From Coptis chinensis (lineage: Eukaryota > Streptophyta > Magnoliopsida > Ranunculales > Ranunculaceae): DNA of 64,000 nucleotides. Below the pieces are notes generated by a model. It saw only the letters and a program-made list of their open reading frames with translations. It did not search any database and had not been told where the DNA came from. The stretch lies in assembly GCA_015680905.1 (NCBI GenBank), contig CM027382.1:21239501-21303500 (forward strand). The letters run 5' to 3'. Below are positions 58,860 through 64,000 of the stretch, in pieces; the stretch's first letter is position 1; every line of letters starts with the position of its first letter. The translations under genes were made by a program, and so were the position numbers.

Positions 58860-60105
58860 GTCTAATGTTATTCCTTATGATTGGTCAAGAAATGAACGTA
58901 AGAAGTTCTTGGCGAAAGTTGCTTTATACTCTTTGGGATGAGCCCTACCTTTTCAAGTATTGTGCAGATCAGATTATTCATCGTTGTATTCCCCAATGTG
59001 AATATAATGAGGTTCTCTCATTCTTCCATGACAAAGAGTGTGGTGGCCATTTTAGTGGTATGAAAACAGCTGCTAAAACTTTTCAATGTGGGTTTTATTG
59101 GCCTACTCTCTTTAAAGATGCCCAAGTACATTGCAAGACGTGTGTTCGTTGCTAACAACTTGGGCAAATCACGAAGCGTAATATATGCCATTAAATCCAA
59201 TCATGGTGGTAGAAATATTTGATGTATGGGGCATTGATTTCATGGGTCCCTTTCCAGTTTCTCATGGTTTCATTTATATTCTAGTTGCCGTGGACTACGT
59301 GTCTAAATGGATAGAGGCCATGGCTTCGCCGTAGCAATGACCATAAGACAGTTGTGTTTTTTGTTAAAGAGTATATTTTCTATCGATTTGGCATTCCCAA
59401 AGCCATCATTAGTTATGGTGGAACACATTTTTGTAACAGAGTTGTTGCATCTCTCGTGAAAAAGTATGGAGTTACACATAAGGTAGTAACTCCGTATCAT
59501 CCACAAACTAGCGGACAAGTAGAAGTTTCTAATAGGGAAATCAAAAAGATATTAGAAACACCTGTAAATCCTGGTAGGAAAGACTAGTCAAAGCGTCTAT
59601 CTGATGCCTTATGGGCATATATGACTGCTTTCAAAACTCCTATATGTATGTCTCCCTTTAGACTTGTATTTGGGAAACCTTGTCATTTGCCCATTGAATT
59701 GGAGCACCGCGCTATGTGGGCTATAAAAAGCCTTAACTTCAATTTTGATGAGGTGAGTGTCAAGCGCAAGTTGCAATTGAATGAGCTTGAAGAAATCTGT
59801 AGAAATTCTTATGATCTCGCGAAGGATTATAAAGCTAACATGAAACGTGTTCATGATAAGGAAATCATATGCAAAGAGTTTGTGGTAGGTTAAAAGGTCT
59901 TACTTTACAACTCCCGTCTACATATTTTTCAAGGGAAATTAAAAACCCGTTGGTCTGGTCCTTTTCTGGTTACTGAAGTCACCCCTCACAGGGCAATCAC
60001 CTTGGTAAATCCCAAGGACAACAGTACCTTTCAAGTCAATGGTCAACGGTTGAAACATTTCCACGAGCTTTTGTCCCCTGATGTAGAGGAAGTCCTTTTA
60101 TAGGA
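58860..60105 (+). pseudogene. Integrase of element D
   Basis: Zinc-binding part: FFHDKECGGHFSGMKTAAKT and CKTCVRC (58865-59155). The core starts with [12 protein letters not shown] (first Asp). The second catalytic site reads [12 protein letters not shown], Tyr where Asp is required. Glu is kept in [10 protein letters not shown] (about 59517-59545). The C-terminal region has [31 protein letters not shown] and, past a stop near 59893, RWSGPFLVTEV. The frame ends TAG/TGA near 60105-60125. Stops, frameshifts and the lost Asp make it inactive. Confidence 0.85.
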
Positions 60106-60125
60106 CCCTATCTATGAGGACTGAC

Positions 60126-61140
60126 CTTTTCGTTGGTGTACTTCCTTTCATTTCCATATATTGGTAAGTGTACCATTTAGGTAACCCGTCCCTCCCTATG
60201 GAATGTGTGGCTGTAAGTACCGGATCCTACGATTAACATAATTCACGTTTTCCACTCTTGTATGTTTTCTTGGTTTTTGAGTCATGTTCCTCTATGGTGT
60301 GAATTATGTATTTATTGCTTTCTTGTTTTTCTTATATTAAATCTTATTCATAAAAAATTAAAAAATTGTTAAAATCACAAACATAGTAATTTAGGAAGTC
60401 TCGGGAACTTGACTTTAAAAGACCCACTTTAAAAACAAATTTTCTAAATGCTATTATCTAAAATTTGTTTAGGGGTGGGGTGTTCATTTTCCATCATGGA
60501 TTGTTCAACTTTCCATTTGTGTTGTTTAGGCCGTTTAATCATACTTCGATTCGGGTTGACATTATCTATGAAATTAGATTTCATTCGTTCGCATAACTTA
60601 CGTCATGAACGCACTTCGAGATGTTTTCCATCTTCTTATATATCACCCACAGTTGGAATAAAGTGTTTTATGGATCATTGGATTGGAAATTCTCTCCTGA
60701 TCATTTCCATAGCTCATTCGCAAAAATCAGACCGGTAACGAAGCGGCAAATTTAGTTTGAAGTTGTGCGAAAAATTGAAAAATCAAATTGGGCTTGGGCC
60801 CAATCTCGTGCGCACGTGCCACGTACGTGCGTCCCTTTCCTTCAAACCAACAGTTCGTGATTTCCATTTCCCCCCCCACCGCCATTAACAAGCTTTAAAC
60901 CCTAACCAAATAAAAAAAGGAAAAAGAAAAACCTAAATACACCCACGCCCAAAGTTCAAATCAATTTTAAATCTTCTCCAAACCTTTCCCACACCAATTT
61001 CAAACAATTTAAACCACCGAAAACCACCAAAAATTCAAGAAATTTGAACTGCTGCGCCACCACCATTATTTTGTTAGTGAGGGAGTCTCAAACTCCATCC
61101 CCACATTCCATTTAAACCCCCAAATCATTCCAAAATCTTA
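60126..61140 (+). other. Post-pol region of D, with internal G tract
   Basis: No gene. Contains AAATTTGTTTAGGGGTGGGG (60461-60480), matching the internal PPT-like tract of A, B and E, then sequence shared with E 16459-17100. An AAACCCTAACC stretch lies at 60897-60907. ORF1 starts right after. Confidence 0.6.
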
Positions 61141-61925
61141 ATGGCTCAAAGACGAAGGATTTTGCCGGAACAAGCGTTTACGGCCGACCGTTTCGCACCG
61201 TTTTACAGTGACGAGATGATTAGGAGGGATTGGAGTAGGTTGTGGTACTCGACAGAGGATTTTTATCACTCAGATTTGGTGGAGGAATTCTATAGGAAGA
61301 GAGAGGTGGATGGGCATAGAATTTTTGTTAAGGTGGCTGGGAAGAGAAGAGAAATATCTAGGAGGTTGCTAGCTGAGATTTTAGGCATTCCGCCTAGACG
61401 CCATCTTGATGCCACATTGCAGGAATCCCAATTTACTGGGATTGAGCCTCTGATGAATGTGACGGTTGTGGAAGGGAACTACAATGTGAGCTAACATTGT
61501 GTTCGCCAGTCGTCGCTGCGAACCAACCAGCTGGCTGTAGCTCAATGGATTGGTAGGAATGTCATGGGAAAAGAGAAGGTAAGTGACATCAGTTTAAACT
61601 GTCTTCACGTTCTTTGGATACTCCAGGAGCAGAAGTATGAATTTTGTATTCTAGAGTTTTTGATTGATATGATTAGGGGAGTTGGGAAGAGTATTGCACC
61701 TCTCCCCATTTTGATAACGAAGATCATGATGCAATTGAGAAGAACTCCAAAAACTGAGCATGTTATGGTTAAAATGCATACGAATGTCGTAGCATATACA
61801 GACTATGTTCAGAAGGTTTGGATGTTGCCTGAAGACAGGGTGCAAGAAGAGACTGACTCGGAGGATGAGGAGGACACGACATGTCTTGATGCCGATGCCT
61901 TGGAGAGGTGTAGGTCGGATGCAAA
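61141..61925 (+). pseudogene. Accessory ORF1 of D, cut by CACTA element
   Basis: ATG 61141, MAQRRRILPEQAFTADRF. The open part is 117 residues, through EEFYRKREVDGHRIFVKVAG and RLLAEILGIPPRRHLDATL, to a TAA at 61492 (TGA or other sense codon in E: VSSHC). It continues in frame with CVRQSSLRTNQLAVAQWIG, then 61564-61925, with an acidic tail EETDSEDEEDTTCLD. The CACTA end lies at 61926. Same family as E's ORF1. No enzymatic motif recognised. Confidence 0.7.
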
Positions 61926-62205
61926 CACTACTACATAAAAGCTCATTAACCACTGTTATATACAGTGGTAAAAACCCTTTAACCACTATTTCTAAACCGT
62001 GGTATCAGCTGGGGTGGCAAATACTTCTAGCAAAACCGTGGTATTAAGTGCCCCTTATTTACCACGGTTTAAGAACAAACAATGGTATTATATTTCAAAA
62101 ACCGTGGTTAATAATCTATATGATGTGCTATTTCTTATGGAAACCGTGGCTTATATTAGTCTTCTTATACCACTGTTCTTGCAAAACCGTGGTATATAGT
62201 ATATT
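61926..62205. repeat. CACTA terminus and subterminal CCGTGG repeats
   Basis: AAACCGTGGTAT or its complement occurs at about 61995, 62034, 62079 (inverted), 62100, 62140 and 62185, plus variants TTAACCACTGTT and ACAGTGGTAAAA next to the end. Such motifs bind the element's own protein in En/Spm; here that role is inferred. Confidence 0.75.
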
Positions 62206-62938
62206 TTTTTTTTTAAATAAATGAAATTAAACCTCATTTAATTCAATAATCAAAACACCACCTGATTAACAAACAACCTGCAAAATAGATTTTGAGCCCA
62301 TTTTCCATCTTGTTCAATTTTGAACATTCTACATTCAACTTAAAAGTAAAACATAGGGCAACTAACGAGAAAGAAAATAATTAATTGACATCTACCAAGC
62401 ATGAAATACCATTGTAAACTAATATTTCAAATTATTTCAAGTACAATAAGAAAATAACCTTCCAAATCTACGTGTTCCAGCTTGTACAAATTAAAATAGT
62501 AATCTAATTGATTATGCTAATAATCTGGTCATTCAATTTGTGCAAGAATTGTCATCCCTTGTTGAGCATTCACCTGCAACAATAAACAAATGCTAAGATT
62601 CTGTGTATATACATGTATTCCTAGAGCTAGTTTCAAGTTGATTTCAGTTGTTCTTGTGGAAATAAAATGTGTAAGTTAAGGGGAAAGAAAGCAGAGTCCA
62701 AACCTAAATAGAAGGGGGGTTCAATACGTACTGCCTTGCTGATAACATCATAAGTTTTCAATTTTCATAATAATGTGAAAGAGAGGATCTAAAATATTCG
62801 CTAGTGAATTAAGACTAGAAATACAAATTAAATAGTGGGTTTCTTGAAAGTATATACGAGTCACAGAGAAGTAAAAAACCAATAATATTAATAATTTAAA
62901 GAATTAATTAAGAAAAATCAGAATGAACCTTTTTGCCT
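62206..62938. other. CACTA interior / intron-like sequence
   Basis: AT-rich and without a recognised domain. The next methylesterase exon is not found here. A minus-strand piece after GTTTATTGTTGCAG (about 62575-62588) opens for 14 codons (VNAQQGMTILAQIE) and would be in phase with the methylesterase exon if spliced; its origin is unrecognised. Confidence 0.4.
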
Positions 62939-63162
62939 TCTCCAAGCTTTTCGAGGAAATTAGTGAGTGGCTTTACATATTCAGTAAGACTAGTAATGCT
63001 ATTTGTATCACACGAATGAACTCCTAAACCAGTTAAGTCTATAGCATCAACTTTGAATCCTCCTTCCTCTAAATGTGTTATGGTTTTGTACCAACACCAA
63101 GCACCAAAGCCTCCTCCATGTACAAGGACAAAATGGTTGGTCTCTAGTTCTTTAATATTCAT
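62939..63162 (-). pseudogene. Plant methylesterase (MES family) exon fragment
   Basis: After an acceptor-like TTTAAACAG, the frame from ATG 63162 reads ETNHFVLVHGGGFGAWCWYK, then EEGGFKVDAIDLTGLGVHSC and SLTEYVKPLTNFLEKLGEG, ending AAAAAG|GTTCATTC at 62939/62938 (donor-like GT). This is the N-terminal strand and oxyanion-hole HGGG region of alpha/beta-hydrolase methylesterases, which cleave methyl esters of hormones such as auxin, jasmonate or salicylate. The catalytic Ser, Asp and His exons are absent, so no active enzyme can be made. It resembles the plastid-type MES11-15 group, judged from memory. Confidence 0.8.
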
Positions 63163-63172
63163 TTCCTGTTTA

Positions 63173-63197
63173 AAAAAAAAAAAAAAAAAAAAAAAAA
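63173..63197. repeat. Poly(A)/(T) tract
   Basis: About 25 A residues on the plus strand; on the gene strand this is the T tract before the methylesterase exon's acceptor. Confidence 0.9.
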
Positions 63198-63271
63198 TAA
63201 GAGTGAGAAATTAATTGTCATAAATGCTTCACCACTGCAGCATGTACAAGGTGATCAGAATAGACGATAAG

Positions 63272-63450
63272 CTTTTATTACGGCCACATATAACCACGAC
63301 TTGGCCAATTGGACGCCCTATTGATTCATCAAATAGTGCATCTCCTAGAGCCTTGGCAGTTTTCTTAACAGGACCCATCCTTTCACCACCTCCCATTAGC
63401 AGAACTGCAGGAAGTTTTGGATCCATCTCTAGCTCGTCTCTTAACTGATC
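63272..63450 (-). pseudogene. MGDG synthase fragment, third visible exon
   Basis: The acceptor CGAACAG at 63451-63457 is followed by [20 protein letters not shown], then [20 protein letters not shown] and [13 protein letters not shown]. This is the start of the C-terminal glycosyltransferase domain, which transfers galactose from UDP-galactose to diacylglycerol at the plastid envelope. A one-base loss at about 63273 shifts the frame after GRNK, and no further exon follows before the methylesterase piece. Confidence 0.85.
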
Positions 63451-63538
63451 CTGTTCGATAAAATTGGGTTGGAATGCATTGCTGTTGTTAGTTATAAGAA
63501 ACCAGGTTATATACTAATACATTATTGTCAAAACCAAC

Positions 63539-63680
63539 CTTCGAGATTATTGCGCAACAAAAAGAAGGCCTGATGGGCAAGCCAAATACTCGAATATGAG
63601 AAGACTCTAGGCCATCTAATAAAGCCCTCTTGGCTACCTCCTCTGAGGGGCAATAGCATCTCGTCACACCAATGTTGAAC
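63539..63680 (-). pseudogene. MGDG synthase fragment, second visible exon
   Basis: The acceptor TTTCTATCCAG (63681-63691) leads to [20 protein letters not shown], then [20 protein letters not shown], ending TCGAAG|GTTGG at 63539/63538. The intron is split inside the Trp codon (TG|G), typical of gene-derived, not retrocopied, sequence. Confidence 0.85.
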
Positions 63681-63770
63681 CTGGATAGAAATGTTTCTTT
63701 AATGACCGACTCCACCAGCAAAAAATAAAGGGGACAGCAAAAAATGAAACTTGAAATTAATATAACCAAC

Positions 63771-63940
63771 CATGTACGGTGCGGGTATTAAGGTATGTAA
63801 TGACTGTAACAAAGACTGGTTTCTTCGAAGGGCCCCGCCACTTGAGCACCCACAAAGGAATATGTTGCATGAGAGGATGAACACTAATGATAATGTCCGG
63901 CTTGTACTCCATCGGACCGGCCTCCAACTCTCTTGGTTGC
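63771..63940 (-). pseudogene. MGDG synthase fragment, first visible exon
   Basis: Reads RELEAGPMEYKPDIIISVHP, then LMQHIPLWVLKWRGPSKKPV and [10 protein letters not shown]. Near 63785 the bases ACCCGCACCGTACATG replace the usual codons for T-C-H-R-T-W with one base lost, so the frame is broken just before the donor G|GTTGG at 63771/63770. Upstream exons (transit peptide and N-terminal part) would lie beyond the window. Confidence 0.85.
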
Positions 63941-64000
63941 ACAATAACAAAATGTTAAAAATGAGAAAAGAGCATACTTGAAAACACAATTAAGATTCAA

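Larger units (their letters stand above)
50427..61925 (+). mobile_element. Element D: Athila-like retrotransposon with full pol, tandem 5' LTRs
   Basis: Order: LTR (50427-51932), PBS remnant, second LTR (51949-53439), PBS, leader, gag, protease, RT/RNase H with a 760-bp insertion, integrase, post-pol region, ORF1. A CACTA element cuts ORF1 at 61926, and the 3' LTR is outside the window. The only Athila-like element here that keeps polymerase domains; a plausible relative of the helpers that moved A, B and E. Inserted in gag of C (flank CATCC, 50422-50426). Confidence 0.88.
61926..64000. mobile_element. CACTA (En/Spm) DNA transposon, one end, with captured gene pieces
   Basis: CACTACTACATAAAAG at 61926 is a CACTA-type terminus, followed by about 270 bp dense with CCGTGG/CCACGG subterminal motifs, a known feature of this superfamily. 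It interrupts ORF1 of D with no return of D sequence before the window end. Within 1-2 kb of this end lie truncated exon-intron pieces of a methylesterase and an MGDG synthase gene. The other end and any transposase are outside the window. Confidence 0.7.

Noticed and set aside
60897-60907. AAACCCTAACC as a telomeric repeat
   Set aside because: A single unit only, in the post-pol region of a retroelement.
62560-62590. 14-codon open piece after GTTGCAG as a possible last exon of the methylesterase
   Set aside because: It does not resemble the methylesterase C-terminus and is too short to judge; recorded only as a possible cryptic exon.
62939-63940. Functional host MGDG synthase and methylesterase genes
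   Set aside because: Frameshifts, missing catalytic exons and the 75-bp junction between the two show these are fragments.
1-64000. CRISPR arrays, bacterial operons, tRNA or rRNA genes
   Set aside because: No evenly spaced short palindromic repeats with unique spacers, no ribosome-binding-site organisation and no RNA gene pattern; the tRNA-like matches are retrotransposon primer-binding sites.

Overview
The window looks like nuclear heterochromatin from a flowering plant, probably a eudicot. It is AT-rich with GC-rich islands. Nearly all recognisable coding sequence belongs to Ty3/gypsy LTR retrotransposons of the Athila and Tat lineages, and the only host-gene homology is broken pieces of two plant genes (a monogalactosyldiacylglycerol synthase and a plant methylesterase). 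No intact host gene, tRNA, rRNA or CRISPR array was found. Everything was read by eye; identities and ages are qualitative.

Layout. (1) 1-5992, plus strand: the 3' part of Athila-like element A, ending in its 3' LTR. (2) 5993-26795, minus strand: Tat-lineage element F, with 5' LTR, PBS, gag, PR, RT, RNase H, archaeal-type RNase H (aRNH), integrase, tandem repeats and an antisense accessory ORF. F is split inside its aRNH by Athila-like element E (10299-22888), which has paired LTRs and a perfect 5-bp target duplication (CCGAG). (3) 26796-28719: repeat-rich sequence without a gene. (4) 28720-35590: a DNA transposon with long inverted arms (Mutator-like), holding a decayed DUF1985-type gene and about five 197-bp tandem repeats. 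(5) 35591-37701: non-coding, including a probable hAT-like element. (6) 37702-50426, plus strand: Athila-like element C, split by element B (40765-49332, minus strand, CTTAC target duplication) and cut inside gag by element D. (7) 50427-61925, plus strand: element D, with two 5' LTRs in tandem, gag, PR, RT/RH, integrase and a 3' accessory ORF; a 760-bp TIR element sits in its RT. (8) 61926-64000: one end of a CACTA (En/Spm) transposon with subterminal CCGTGG repeats, carrying exon-intron fragments of the two host genes.

How the parts relate. A, B, D and E share the LTR start TGATAAGAGCCCAAAACTG. B and E, and apparently A, lack RT, RNase H and integrase altogether, so they look like non-autonomous relatives that would have needed proteins from a D-like element. 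D itself is now dead: stops, frameshifts, a lost zinc-knuckle Cys, a missing integrase catalytic Asp and the RT insertion. Insertion order can be read from the nesting: F before E (and probably before A); C before B and D; D before its 760-bp insert and the CACTA.

Most notable observations: the CACTA end with two captured, truncated gene fragments; a 112-bp GT-AG segment in E that is exactly missing from A; GC-rich hairpin repeats ahead of both gag and a downstream ORF; a hairpin plus polypurine module present twice per element; and a recently inserted element (E) without a recognisable PBS or PPT.
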